From Spirometra erinaceieuropaei (Eukaryota; Platyhelminthes; Cestoda; Diphyllobothriidea; Diphyllobothriidae): 64,000 nt of DNA. How positions within the stretch are numbered: the stretch's first letter is position 1; the number at the start of each line of letters is the position of its first letter. The stretch lies in assembly GCA_902702965.1 (NCBI GenBank), contig CACRXP010000151.1, forward strand, positions 888,213 to 952,212, given 5' to 3'. Below are positions 1 through 11,217 of the stretch, piece by piece. The position numbers and the translations under genes were made by a program. The notes under the pieces are model-generated. The model was given only the letters and a program-made list of their open reading frames with translations, was not told the origin of the DNA and did not search any database.

Positions 1-205
1 GAAAGGGCTCGATGGCTTGGGGCAGACGAGCCCATCTAAGACGGAGCCCAGTGGCAGGGTGAAGCCGGGCAGATCCTCCAGACTAAGGGGTGAGATACTG
101 GAAAGTAGTGTATGCGAGCTCAGTTCGCCACCGTTGCTACCGCCAAGTTTGCTACCCGAGAGACCCAAACTCCTGGAAAAGCCCTCCTCATCTGCGAAGA
201 CAGCC
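1..205 (-). CDS. COG8: COG8, exon 4 (partial, runs off left edge)
   Basis: Fourth visible exon of the minus-strand COG8 gene. The acceptor reads ctccgcttcag, after which translation gives AVFADEEGFSRSLG, matching the AIFSDED stretch that follows the ITQYR motif in animal COG8. Two bases carried over from exon 3 (AG) plus the first G complete the arginine codon, so the phase fits. The reading frame stays open to the window edge (about 68 residues); the later part is serine/glycine/leucine rich and less conserved, which is usual for the middle of this protein. The remaining C-terminal third lies outside the window. Confidence 0.85.
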
Positions 206-468
206 CTGAAGCGGAGATAACGGAATTCGGCTAGTATACATTTGCCCTCAGCAGGTACGTAGAAGATGCATTTTGGGTGGGGACGGCATCAACTGCAAAG
301 TGCTAACGGTGAGAAAGCGGACCACGGAAGTCATTTTCGATTTGAGTGCTGGTTGCAGTCGGAAAGTTACGTCTTGCTTAGGCCATGGAGACAAAGGAAC
401 CGTGTGGCCCCCCAATACTTCCTGGTCAAGTTGTGGCTTTGAGTACAACGAGCAAAATGCATACTTAC
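206..468 (-). other. COG8 intron 3
   Basis: A 263-bp GT–AG intron (GTAAGT donor, TTCAG acceptor in minus orientation). Its open frames on either strand look like chance; no repeat seen. Confidence 0.8.
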
Positions 469-743
469 CTGTACTGAGTTATTATGTCAAAGAGATGCAC
501 ACGAGTAACTTCTATGCGGCGCATGGCCAATATATACGATTCTTGTTCCACTCTGCGTGAGCCACCAAGACTGACATCAAGTCCAGGGTAGTTGTGTCCC
601 AAAGTGTCCACAGTGGAGCCAGTCATAGGCCTGGAAAGGGCAGCCGACAGTTGTTGGCGCAGACAGGCGCCTCTAGCTTGGAGGAAATTGAGACGCAACT
701 CTTGCTCCGAAAAGGCTCCCAGCTGGCGCAAGTGTACGACGAT
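469..743 (-). CDS. COG8: COG8, exon 3
   Basis: Third exon of COG8. It opens in phase 0 after an acgttag acceptor, giving IVVHLRQLGAFSEQELRLNF, equivalent to the VIGFLRRMDVFTEAELRVKF block of animal COG8. It ends with the strongly conserved VHLFDIITQYR followed by a consensus donor (AG/GTAAGT). Between FLQARGACLRQ and TRVHLFD the animal protein has a short link; here the segment is roughly 25–30 residues longer (contains GSTVDTLGHNY and GGSRRVEQES), without a stop and in frame, so it is probably a lineage insertion rather than a retained intron. Its length, 275 bp, gives a phase-2 end that matches exon 4. Confidence 0.9.
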
Positions 744-2363
744 CTAACGTTGGGGAGGAAATTGCAAAGGCCAAGTGGACTGAGGCATCGGCGTGAAAAA
801 GCCTATCAGTGGTTCTATTCAACAAGAAAACTTCATAAAAGCATAATAATCATGGCTGTATTGAATATTTTCAAGAAATTCGAATGCACCAAAAGTGAGC
901 GCATATGACTGCGCGATGTGATCACCGAAGACCCCTGAAATGCGCCTGGGTTTCTGTCTCTTAAGTAAGATGGCAATTGCATTAACTGTCTTCGGTCATA
1001 CTTGCTCTTATTTTGCAGGAGCTGGTGACTGAGAGCACAAAAGTTTACACGAGACAACTGAGGGGAAATGCTCATAACTGCTCTTTTTCCCGGTTTCTGT
1101 GAGCCTATGGGAAATCAATCGAGGGGAGAAACCACATTTATCACGGGTTCAGCAACCGAAGCCTGCAAATGACTGACACAATAGCACGTATATGTGAAAA
1201 CGTGGGTTAAAGAGGAGCCATTAACTGACGCGCATCAGACAAAGAGATCAGCTCCTATTGGCACAGCGAATGACGCAGGCTGGTTTTTGATTATCAAATC
1301 TGAAACGAAAACTAGTATATTTTATTGAGAGACAGGAAGAGAAGGGAAGTTACACTAGGCATTTTGTGTCTACTTGTAGCCATCAGCCGGGCATACTTAA
1401 ACCACAGGCCCTGGGTCAGACGAAATCCCCATATTCCACCTACGATTAGGACACATTAGTGAATATCACCTCCATGTGACTTTGAATGTCTTTGATAGTT
1501 GCCAACAGCGTACAGGTGCTCGGCCCAACTGATAGACCGATAGACCCGGGTTCACACCAGGTCTCCCAGGGCCGGAGGTTGGCGCATAGACTGTTGCCGA
1601 AAGCAAATTAATGGGACATGATTATTTCAATGCCCCCGGTCGTAACAGTTAATATCTCTCGATTACGGATTACTAGTTCTTAGGCGACCGCCTGAGGGGG
1701 CTCGTGAGTGGAGCTCCAAGGTAAAAGGCCATCGGCAATGTTCTGTCCTACAACCAGGACACGTCGACGAACGCCACTCCAATGTGAAATAAACACGTTT
1801 TAGAGCATAGAGAGACAAGCGGTTCGAATCAATTTGCTGAAAACATGCGGATGTGGGCTATAGGCATTAAGACTTGACAAAATAGGAATCAATACTGGCA
1901 GCTGCTGTACACTACAGACAACTTTACACAAGGTAAACTCAGAATGAATTACGTGAGCCTGGTAGTCATCTGGTGGATTCTAGGTGAATTACTTAGGAAA
2001 TCCTACTTGGGCAGTCAACTTACCGTACCAGATTTGGTGGATTCCAGACGTTGCAGTAGGTAGGGCGGGTAACTTGACCCAAATGTGATTAAACTAGAGC
2101 CGTCCGGCGAGGCCTCGTAGCTCAAATGGTTAGAGCGTTGGCTGTGCTAAAGCCTTCCCCTTACTGCGTGGGTTCGAATCCCACTAAGGCGCCGAGTTTT
2201 TCACAGTTGGGTCAATATGAAAGACTCGGATACGGCATGTAAGTGTTGGGCGTGATGCAATCAATACTGATTGTCATAACGCCGTCGGCGAGGAAAAATT
2301 GTCAGAAATAGGAGCGGAGAAAGATGATAAAAGCATTCAGCGAGCACGGAGATTAATGCTTAC
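744..2363 (-). other. COG8 intron 2, with a SINE
   Basis: A 1.6-kb intron with GTAAGC donor and TTAG acceptor. It contains the tRNA-headed SINE at 2081–2220 in the antisense direction relative to the gene. Nothing else recognisable. Confidence 0.75.
2081..2220 (+). mobile_element. tRNA-derived SINE, copy 1
   Basis: Shares about 140 bp with 27356–27495 (starts aaatgtgattaaac, ends gggtcaatatga). The head (2111–2192) is tRNA-like: an A-box-like GTAGCTCAAATGGTTAGAGC D-arm and a perfect T-arm/B box (GTGGGTTCGAATCCCAC; here the last stem base pairs as written CCCAC). The acceptor stem pairs poorly and the anticodon arm is irregular, so this is a SINE head and not a working tRNA gene. It lies inside COG8 intron 2. 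Confidence 0.75.
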
Positions 2364-2594
2364 TTTAAGACAAACGGGCAGAGTGATTGGCTCCCGTAAC
2401 TGCTTGCAGAGTTGAAAAAATAATTGACCACTGATTTGTTCGGTTTGAGCCGCGACAATTCTGACAACGGGCACCGACTGGCCGTGCTTCTTACAAATGC
2501 GTTTGACGTGAGCAAGAATATTCAGGGCGTCTTCATAGTAGCCATTCTGCACACAAGTTTCCATTAATTGTGGCAATTCAAGGAATTCGAGGAG
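2364..2594 (-). CDS. COG8: COG8, exon 2
   Basis: Second exon of COG8, exactly 77 codons in phase 0. It follows a tttcctggcag acceptor and encodes LLEFLELPQLMETCVQNGYY then a helix-rich segment ending LREPITLPVCLK before a GTAAGC donor. This aligns block for block with the animal COG8 (Dor1-like family) segment EILEIPQLMDTCVRNSYYEEAL…IQLPACLRV. COG8 is a subunit of the conserved oligomeric Golgi tethering complex (lobe B), which acts in retrograde vesicle tethering at the Golgi. Confidence 0.92.
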
Positions 2595-5500
2595 CTGCCA
2601 GGAAAAGAACACAATGTGTTTTAGTGGATATATAAAAGCCGGGAATCCGCAAAAGACCGACTCTGAGCATAGAATCATATTTTGGTTTGCAAAGTAGTTT
2701 AGCAGCATATAGAAATGAAATCGATGTGGGAATGAATAGTTGGCAAGTTTGGATAGACAGGTACACATGACCAAATGAAAATATTTCAACCTCATAACTG
2801 TCGTTCGGCGTCATTTATAACATTCAAAGTTCTTTTTTTCGACGCTCAGGTTAGTCAGTGTATCTGAAGGAAATAGACTTACGCTCTAGAATTCCCTAAC
2901 TGTCATATAGAAAGTGGAAAAATAAGCAAAAAATAAGAGGAAATTACAGCGCCAAGTGAAGAGACCTAGGTTAACCCAAGTACATCCGTTTCTAAGGTTA
3001 CGTGGTCACATGGTCCATTGCATCCTTCTCCATCCCCGACTTTCCGGATTGGCCGTCTTGTGATCATGGTATCATAGTGCAGTCCATCTTGAAACATTGT
3101 TATTCAGAAAGAAGTTAAACGGACAGTGTCACATAGGTCTTACAACAGGCTTTAACCCTTTGCGGACAACGTATTACAGTTATGCGTCGCATTCTGAATG
3201 TGATTTTTTCGCGGGCATTGATCGTTTCTGAAGAGGATGCGAGATCTGTTCTGCCAACCAAATGGCGAAAGATGAATAACGGGTTCACAAATATCATCAG
3301 GTTTATGGAAGGTTTTAAACTGCAGCAAGGTTTACATTGCTCAAGGTGGCATACGCAAAGTATTCTTAAGTTCATGCTCATAATACGATCTTCTCGACAT
3401 ATAGGAAAGCCGGACTGTGCGTTGACCGATGACCATGACTTAAACGATGAAAAAAATACTAACGGCTCGAATAAGGTTAATTTCGGTGCTATTGTGAGCA
3501 TTACAAACGATCCCGATGCATTGTGGGAATATTTGTAGCTTAAGCTTCCATCTCAGCTAGAGCACAGTGGTAAACTCAATTTGGGAGACGATCGGAAAAG
3601 CAAAAATAAGATGATAGACAAATAATTAAGATAACGTAAGCGTCCCATGGTCCTCGGGCGTATACCATTTCTGGCATTCAAAACTGGCTCGATGGCTGAA
3701 TCCTATTTACCACCCTAATTGACCCTGATATAGGACCGCCTCGTCATACGCCGCAGCAGACCAAGTTTGCATACGCGCATGACTCACCACGGTGGAGGAC
3801 CGTCAGACGAGTGTCAGGACAAACATACGAAACCATTTGTGTTAGCTGTCGTGTATTCGTGATTAGACTGTCGGAAAGTCATGGGTCAACATGTTGCACC
3901 ACTATTTGGCTGCACAAGGTCTTTTGATCACTTGACGCCAAACAAAAGTGGATTTGCGCGTCTTCGATCCGGACAGTGAAAATTGTGGCCCGTATGTTAA
4001 GTGGTCGGGCAAAATCAACGAAAACCCCCGAAATTCACGCCCTGGCGGCACAGGATTTACATCCTCTATACAACTTGCCAGAAGAATATTTGCTTGTCGA
4101 TAGTAATGCTTGGAGGTTGTATAGCAACTATGTAACTCAATGGAGCGTGGCCCAAGAGACTAAAAAAGAACGGGTCCTCAGCGAAAGGTAGAAAAACCTG
4201 AAAAGAGATAGTTCAGCTACATCGGGGTCAGGGTCATGTCGGAACGCCGCTTCAACGACCTTATTTTAGGACGGCACATGCGCGTTGCGTCTGGTCTTGG
4301 AGCTACATAATCGCCGAAACGCCACTCCTACATGACATCAAATACCCACAACAAGGCGTGGGTCAATGTCTCGAATGAAAAGGCATTTGGTACAAATACT
4401 CGATGATCAACTGGCCGGGGTGCAAGCCCTGTCTTCTAGTTCTGGAGAAATGAATGACTGACGAATGACAAATGAGCCATGAATTAATATAACAGTCTTC
4501 CCTGTCATTGCAGGTACTTCTTCAACCCTACTGATTGCTCGTGTATATGCGACCGCTCACAAGACTCTTCTAATAATCTCAGACTAAGCATTTGACTCGG
4601 TCTAACGGTCTCTTTAGACAGTTTAATGCAGTGCTGTCAGAAAAGTTCGATTCAATTAAGTCCGTTATGTAGAGGAACGCAGATTGGGAAGCTGAAACTG
4701 CTCCTGAGGGATTTAGCTAGAATCGTAGAAGCAGATTCTTTACCTCATAAAATAAAGGTAATAGATGTCATAAGTGACCGTGTTCAACTGCAAATCCGTG
4801 TCCAAACACTGTTTCAAGATAAAATCGCGAAGGAGGTTAACCAAGGTGACCACTTGCTGGTGTAGGATTTACCGGTCCAAATCGGAGTACTGCTGCTCTA
4901 TCGAAAATGAGTCGTCCAGTCAGAAAGCTGAAAATACAGTTAGATAATGACTTTCAGACACGACAGGACAGCTGACAAAGTCGGATTTCGAGCACCGTTT
5001 AATGAGTATTCGGCAGCAGATTGAGAACGGGCACAAGCCAATGAATACTTGCAAACGTGAATAGGGAAAACCGCATTTGCCGGCGCCGAAATTAAAATGA
5101 TCTGCTCTCGGTTGAGACCGCTTCGGCCACAACTTTGGCAAAAACGCGATCAAATGGCAAAGTAAAATCACGGGTAATCACAACTGAGGATCATGACTCA
5201 ATTCCCCAAGTATGACATACTTCAGAAATGTCATATGGGACTTGAGTTTCGATCAAAATAGGATGTCCGACAGACAACAAAATAGCACGTACTGACAGAA
5301 TATTCGGATAATGAAACGCTCTCTTTCAGATCAGTGGCTTCGAAGGTTTGCAGTATTCATGCCAGGATGTGGGTGCGATAAGCATCATCAGGCCTCTTAA
5401 GGTTTGTCAGTGAAGTCACTTTGGACGCACAACCTGACTGGAAAATACTGTACATCAGATTCAAAAGTGGTGACTGTACGGCCGTCGTCGACGAGGACGC

Positions 5501-5754
5501 AGAAGTAGACGGTCCATGAATGACCAACTAGAGAAAACCGGAACTGTTGGCCCTTAAGACCTTTTCACAGGTCAGTGCTTGCTGAGGAAAGACGATGCAG
5601 GAGCAATCGCCAAAATATGTCAGTAACGGTATTTAACTTGCTATAACTGACCAAGAACCGCCGAAGTATGCAGTGGGAACAAAACAGGTATGCGAGATAG
5701 GAGTGGGCTCCAAAACCTGCATTATAGGTGGAACAAACCATACCTAAAAGGTAC
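2595..5754 (-). other. COG8 intron 1
   Basis: A 3.16-kb intron (donor GTACCT, a less common but acceptable donor; acceptor CCTGGCAG). It holds several open frames of 60–120 codons on both strands (for example near 3182–3538 and 3976–4191) that match nothing I know and lack splice or start context. No repeat family recognised. Confidence 0.7.
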
Positions 5755-6189
5755 CTGTGTATGATTCTGAGCCAACCTCGCATTTCTTCGAAAGTCCAGT
5801 CCGTAGTTGTCTGTCCTTCGGGAAATAGCCTGGGCCGTCGAAGATGCCTGCGACACTAAATCCAGCAGTAAATCGTTGGACGTGGAAATCGACTCGAATT
5901 CCCTATGCACCTCACGACTGGTGCTCGCGTTGGACAAAAATATAGGATAGTTTTCAACGGCAAGCTTTTCGGTCTGGTGACGAAGACTTTCTTCCTCGGC
6001 TTGTATACGAGAGGGAGCCTCGGCGAGTTCTTGTAAAGACAAGACCGACAGCTGGGCAACACATCCTATTAACTGCTGGTCATCTACCGTATCCATTTGA
6101 ACGGATGAAAGAAACAGAAGCTGCATGAGTTTTTCTACTTCCGACTGTTTGGACTCAGAGGCCTCAGAAGAAACAGGCAGGGACTCCAT
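5755..6189 (-). CDS. COG8: COG8, exon 1 (N-terminus)
   Basis: First coding exon of COG8, conserved oligomeric Golgi complex subunit 8, a peripheral Golgi tethering protein. The ATG at 6189 is chosen because the frame begins there and an AG lies only two bases upstream. Residues 1–145: a serine/glutamate-rich start, then LSLQELAEAPSRIQAEEESL and the diagnostic block ending LAVENYPIFLSN and REVHREFESI, equivalent to animal LAFANYKTFIRG and ERVHRLFGDV. It ends RLAQNHTQ in phase 0 at a GTACCT donor. The four exons seen give about 380 residues of a protein that is usually near 600. The upstream neighbour, Kish, ends 94 bp away and also serves the Golgi. Confidence 0.93.
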
Positions 6190-6283
6190 TTCTAAATTTC
6201 GGCAAATCGTAGTCAGGCAGTGTTTGGAGAATTCGACAATGAAGAGATATACGAAGACTCAATTTTATTAAGAACAAATGAAA
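6190..6283 (-). promoter_or_regulatory. Kish–COG8 intercistronic spacer with polyA signal and 3' splice site
   Basis: Only 94 bp separate the Kish stop from the COG8 ATG. In minus orientation the spacer reads an AATAAA (plus-strand tttatt, 6264–6269) about 15 bp after the Kish stop, and then gccgaaatttag ending at 6192, two bases before the COG8 ATG. There is no room for a separate promoter. Flatworms are known to process polycistronic transcripts by spliced-leader trans-splicing; a dedicated 3' splice site here would suit that. Inference: an operon junction. Confidence 0.55.
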
Positions 6284-6508
6284 TTAACGGAAAAACAAAA
6301 GGTACACAGCCATAGTCATGCAGGCAAGTGAGGTGACAAAGTGCAGTCTTATGCCAATTACGGCGGATTTGTACAAAATGCCCCAGAAACCCTTGTTTTC
6401 AGAGAATAACCACGATCGAAGCTTTGGAACGCGACGCATATACGCACAAGTGCATATTACTAGGAGTCCAATTGCAAGGAAACCGTCGAAACTATACGCG
6501 CTAACCAT
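6284..6508 (-). CDS. TMEM167B: Protein Kish (TMEM167B-like), complete
   Basis: A complete 74-codon intronless reading frame starting MVSAYSFDGFLAIGLLVICT. It closely follows vertebrate Kish-B, including the length (74), the CTCAY motif at the end of transmembrane helix 1 (about residues 8–25), the basic VPKLRSWLFSE loop, GFWGILYKSAVIG in the middle and a second hydrophobic helix (about 53–72) ending in phenylalanine/arginine. Kish proteins are small two-span Golgi membrane proteins of the early secretory pathway. The frame is open a further two codons upstream, but the ATG at 6508 restores the family length. An AG about ten bases upstream of the ATG could be a splice acceptor. COG8 follows on the same strand 94 bp downstream. 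Confidence 0.93.
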   Translation of the reverse strand: MVSAYSFDGFLAIGLLVICTCAYMRRVPKLRSWLFSENKGFWGILYKSAVIGIRLHFVTSLACMTMAVYLLFFR

Positions 6509-7089
6509 TTCCAAAAAAACTATTCATTCGCGCATGTGCACAGTAAGGCTCACACAAACTTAATACGTCGCAAAGTTCAGACATGCCCAAGTTAGCGTAA
6601 GGTAGATGACTAACTTGACAAATTTTCCTGAAGCAGACCTTCACGGATCTGAAACGATGAGTTTGTGATGCAGGACTGTAGATGGGGTCACAAAGGGGTG
6701 AAACGGCAAGTTCTTCGGACGTAATCAGGCTTTCTCAGGGAAGTTCACTTTTGTTTATTGGAGAGGAATGTGGCTGGTGCGCCTTCGAACTCCGTTTGTT
6801 ACACGGTAGGTAAGACTACCAAAACAGCTGGAAAACAAAAATATCAAAGAGTTAGAGAAGAACTATTGGTACCGTACATGCAATCGGATTATTCCAGGTG
6901 TGATAAACACTGGTACGGTAACCCATCCATGGATAATTGTGCTATAGAAGAATTAGTATGATTTTTTATCTGAGGGAGCCGATGTGAATTCCCGTATTCG
7001 CATGCAATGCTCCGAGACAATATCTTAGTCTAAAAACAAACGTTGCTGAAATATACACAGTAATGTTATAACATGAGTAAAGTTATGAA
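6509..7089. other. Upstream region of Kish; no gene seen
   Basis: About 580 bp upstream of Kish. It must hold the promoter or first noncoding exon of the Kish–COG8 unit, but no TATA or initiator stands out. A 67-codon plus-strand open frame at 6758–6961 is unremarkable. Confidence 0.5.
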
Positions 7090-7560
7090 ATGGAACATAA
7101 AGATTATATTGGTCAGGTGAAATTGTGATGTGTAGTGTAATACCGACTCAGCCTTCGTTTAAAAGTCTCAACGGATGTGGACATAACGATATCTGCAGGC
7201 AGAGCATTCCAAGCCCCACCCACTCTGTCAGAAATAAATTTCCGTGTGTCCAGCCTGGCGCCAGTCAAATTTGCTTTGAGTAGATGACCCCTGTAGTTCG
7301 TTGTGGTTGCTAACTTAAAGAAGTCTCCAAGTAAAAGACAGCTGTCCTGACAGCTCATGGTACAGAATGTTTGCATCAGTTCGCCTCTTAGCTCCCTGTA
7401 GACCTGGGAATAGTGGCCGAGATAGGATAACCGTGTTTCGCAGGGTAGTGTACGCTGTCCTCTAACGAGTTTGACTGCAAACCTCTAAACTTCCTCAAGG
7501 ATGCTGAGGCCTTTGGCGGTCAAGGTTTTCCACGTTTGGATAACGGACTCCTACTGCGGC
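7090..7560 (-). mobile_element. CR1/Jockey-like LINE, 3' fragment
   Basis: The minus strand encodes the C-terminal end of a non-LTR reverse transcriptase ORF: a degenerate VQRFAVKLVRGQRTLP-like segment, then LATTTNYRGH, TGARLDTRKFISDRV and GAWNALPADIVMSTSVETFK. The 'WNALP…S…FK' pattern is the usual tail of CR1/Jockey-type pol proteins. The 5' part is missing, as expected for a 5'-truncated insertion. Confidence 0.85.
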
Positions 7561-8224
7561 CGCACAAACTTCCAAAAGACTTTAGCGAAGCAGTCTTTAT
7601 TGAAAACAGAGAAACCCCGCTTGACATGGCACAGGACTGACATAGCGGACTTGGCTAACTTGAAGCAGTACAGCGACGGTTTAAGTGAAGCCGTAACGAG
7701 TCAATCACTGGAGGTCACGTAAGCCCTCTCTAGCCCGCCATCAACATGATGATAGCGCCTCGCCATTGACTGCTGCCCTTAAACCTGGTTGGTCTGTGCA
7801 CACGAGAAAAGTATCAGCTCGTCCGGACTTTTCTTCTCGAAGCGCACTGGACCAAATACCAGCCAACCACTCTAGGATATTTTAAATACACGCTATTTCT
7901 TCAGAAAGAAGGACTGCCAGTTTCCTATTACAGTTTTTCGTGGCCGGTGATGTTCTCCCTCTCTGTCGCGTTAATATTAGGGATAACAGTTGGGTGCGCA
8001 TACGCCTCACATGATTTCTAAGGACCAGGCTGGGTCATAAAAATTTGCCGATGCAGTGTCCCAACAAAAGAGGCTGGCGAGTACGCGGACTTGAAACGGA
8101 TGTTGCAACTGCAGCTAAAGCTGACGGAGACTCTGACAGTTAAGCAATCCAATTCATTCATGGACCAATCAAGCTTGACTGATGATTCACAATTCGTTGA
8201 CCACACTGCCGGCAGCATCACTGA
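7561..8224. other. No gene or repeat recognised
   Basis: Unannotated sequence between the LINE fragment and the minisatellite. Short open frames on both strands carry no recognisable domain. Confidence 0.4.
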
Positions 8225-8227
8225 ATT

Positions 8228-8600
8228 TCGTCCACTTACTGTCCATGCCTACCTACAGTGCCTGTGGCCGTTACCTGCTGGCGATGGGAGAACTGGCGAT
8301 TGAGGAGAGCCAACCAAGGACGTTTGGAGAAGCTAACCAACGAACGCGCAGACCGAAGACTGGAAGGTATTACTCTGTACTTTGTCCATTTACTCTCCAT
8401 GCCTACCGACAGTGAATGTGGCCGTTACCGGCCGGCCAAAGAGGGAGCTGTCGAATGAGGAGAGCCAACCAAGGACGTTTGGAGAAGCTAACCAACGAAG
8501 GCGCAGACGGAAGACGTAAAAGGAAGACTCCATACTCCCTCCATTTACTGTCCATGCCTACCTACAGTGAATGTGCCATTGTCTGCTGGCGATGAGGATA
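8228..8600 (+). repeat. Minisatellite, ~155-bp period, ~2.4 copies
   Basis: The phrase tccatttactgtccatgcct recurs with starts near 8231, 8385 and 8540, spacing 154 and 155 bp. Each unit also carries gaggagagccaaccaaggac and a following cgtttggagaagctaacc. Units differ by scattered substitutions. The overlapping open frames of 66–77 codons here are a by-product of the repeat. Confidence 0.85.
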
Positions 8601-8619
8601 CCCTCTACCAAAAAGGGGA

Positions 8620-11200
8620 TGCTCAAGTTGATAGGGGGTACGGCAATGTATTGCAAGCGTGTAATCGCATACCCTTTTGTAGTACACCAAACTGTTGAAT
8701 GTTACTGATGTGGCAAGCCGGCTGCCCAAGGCAGTCGGGGACGATTTTCCGTACTACGCTGTATGTCTAGTATATTGTTCCTTTTCCTTATTCGGAGTAA
8801 ATGTTGCATTTTTCTATGGCATTGTTCTTGGTTACGGTGCTGCTAAGCCTCCGGAATGAGAGAAGGTGTGATACGCAGTTGAGTAAATTTCAACCACAGG
8901 GCTGCTTTAGCTGATAGGTGCCTATGGATCAATAATGGAAGAGTTGAACGGACGTTGTCTGTGGGATGGGCAGGTATCTCTAGCAGTGGTAACGGAGCCA
9001 TCATCGCACGCTAAGGATTGCGACTGATTGACCACCCTGGAGGCTTGGTATGTGAACATGTTTACAGACGTAGAATAATGCAATGACGTCCACTAAGCCT
9101 CGTCGATAAACCCTTATGGGGCAGGAAGGGCGTAATTACGGAAGGCCTTTAGAGCGGGAACAGGGAGGTGCGAAGAGACTGTCTTAGGCCGCAGCCGGCC
9201 ACGGTAGACGGTAAGTAGGAATCGGTGTAGCTGGTAACTGGTGACGTGAACCACCCGCGGGGTAGGGCATAGCAGGTCAACTAACAAAGCCGGGTGGGAG
9301 GAATAGCAGACTGTGAAACAGGCGGAAGTGGGAACAGCCGGTAAGGGAATTGTCGAATGCGGTAAGCTTGCCTAAAGGGGAGAGGGACTGCCGGGATTGA
9401 TGTTGGGACGGCGTAGGTGACAGGCCTTTGGAAAGGGGGAGGGGGAAAGGCGTGGGCTAGGCGGTGAGGGAGCGGTAGGGGTGTATGTAAATACCGCAGT
9501 GGTCTAAGAGCCTAAAGCCTTTGGTAGCATCTGCCCCAAGTTGAAGTCTTATGTTTGGACGGCGTTGTCTGTAAGCCTTTGGGTGGGGTGGGGGGTGGGT
9601 GTTGCAGAATATGGGGAGGGAGTGCCGGAGATTCATGTACACGCCCGGAAGTGGGTGCCGGGCTAGAAACGTTAGTAAACAGCCGACGTAAGTGGTAGTC
9701 TGACTGACGAAAGGGGAATGCTGGCACCTCAGTTAGGTGGACTCCGGAATGCGTTGGAGGGGAGGTAAGTGGACCATGATCTGAAACCGAAAAATGATGG
9801 CGGGAAACTGCACGTAAACCACGAAACCGCCAACCCCGCAGTTAACGGCGCAACTGCCGCGCATGCGAACTGCCCAGAGGTGGTTTAGGAAAGGAGAAGT
9901 TTGTGTGCGTAAGGGTATAAAAGTGGCATTGTATATTGGACGTAAATTTTAGGCAACAGAGTATGGGAACTCCACGTAAACCCTACCGAGTCTGTTCGGT
10001 AGGTGTGTTTGAGGATTTTTTCTGACCGTGGAGGCCGCAGGTCTTCTATCACGGCTACCTTACGTACTAATGCTTGTTCAGTAGGTGTGCTTGGGGTATT
10101 TTTTTCCGCCGCGCGAATAGCCGCGCCGCCTGACAAAATAATTCGCTGGTATCTAGGACGACTAGAAGTTACTCAGGGACTTTGATATTCTGAAAGCGGC
10201 TCAGTCGTTCCTTCATATATTTCATGCCGTCTGTAATTTTATTTAACGCGACTTTATTTTCGACCATTTCGTTTTTAATATTCGCTACATTTCATCGCAT
10301 AGAGTCCGAGGTATCTGTTACAATCTAGAAAGCGATCATATACTTACGTATAAACGACATTCATGGGCACACGGCAACTTTTCAGCAGCACGACCATGAT
10401 CGATACCATATTTGAAAGAAAGCCTGCTGAAATGGCCTTGCCACTTAGAATTATTGCTGGCTGTCTTTATAGTTTCAACCAAAGACCGGCAAAGCGCGTC
10501 AAAAGTGTAATCACGGCAAAGCTATTGGGTACGAAGACGACTCTTGCGCTGAATGCTCATGTATCCTTCTAAGAACACAAAAATTCTAAAACGATCCAAT
10601 TACTTTACGAAAACTCTTGCAAGACAACAATGGCATGCAAAAGGCAGTCAAGAGCGCTAGAGTTAACAAGACAATGGCAAAGAGCCAAACTCCAGAACGG
10701 CCAAAAAACAGTTTGTGAAAAATGTCAGTGTTCGGACGCGCATGCCCACAACGGTGGGAGAATAACAACCCAGTCCCTTGTTTCTACGGAAGACAACCGA
10801 GGCGAATCATCAACTTCGCTCAGCCATACCGCGTGCTCATCAGAGCCCTTCGATAAATATATAGTGTTTTTAGGAAATCCTCGGGATACTAGGAAAGTAA
10901 GTAAAGATGCATTTTCGAGTGAACATTCATTCTTAGACGATTTCTAAAGATATCACTGGTCGGGGTAGCCTATTAGCTCCAAAACAAGTTTTAAGATATT
11001 TAGAATGAGAAAATTCCATTTGTCATGTTGACCTCCACGCGTACAGAGTAAGCAGTTCGGCAAGGAGGCGACACCAAACGCTTCAGCGGTCATCAAAGCA
11101 TGGGGAGATGTGACTGACCAAAATACTACCAGAAAACGTGACGCGGTCGATTATCCCCGCGTTCTATTGATCTCGTAGTTTATCAATGGCAGACTATCTT
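8620..11200. other. Gene-poor stretch, partly G-rich
   Basis: No confident gene. From about 9080 to 9780 the plus strand is strongly purine/G-biased (many gggg runs around 9430–9600). On the minus strand about 9885–10262 there are two adjoining open segments (one starting MVENKVALNKITDG) whose lysine/arginine-rich look recalls retroelement Gag-like proteins, but I cannot name a family. A 105-codon plus-strand frame at 10630–10947 is unrecognised. Confidence 0.4.
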
Positions 11201-11217
11201 CCCCCTTGAAACTTTCG

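Noticed and set aside
2111..2192. Functional tRNA gene (also at 27384–27469 and 46486–46558)
   Set aside because: Acceptor stems mispair, anticodon arms are irregular, and the first two share flanking sequence beyond the tRNA region, as SINE heads do.
3182..3538. 118-codon frame in COG8 intron 1 as a nested gene
   Set aside because: Non-ATG or weak start context, no domain, and a matching open frame on the opposite strand suggests chance.
8091..8458. Overlapping frames in the minisatellite as short proteins
   Set aside because: Periodic with the 155-bp repeat and not conserved between units.
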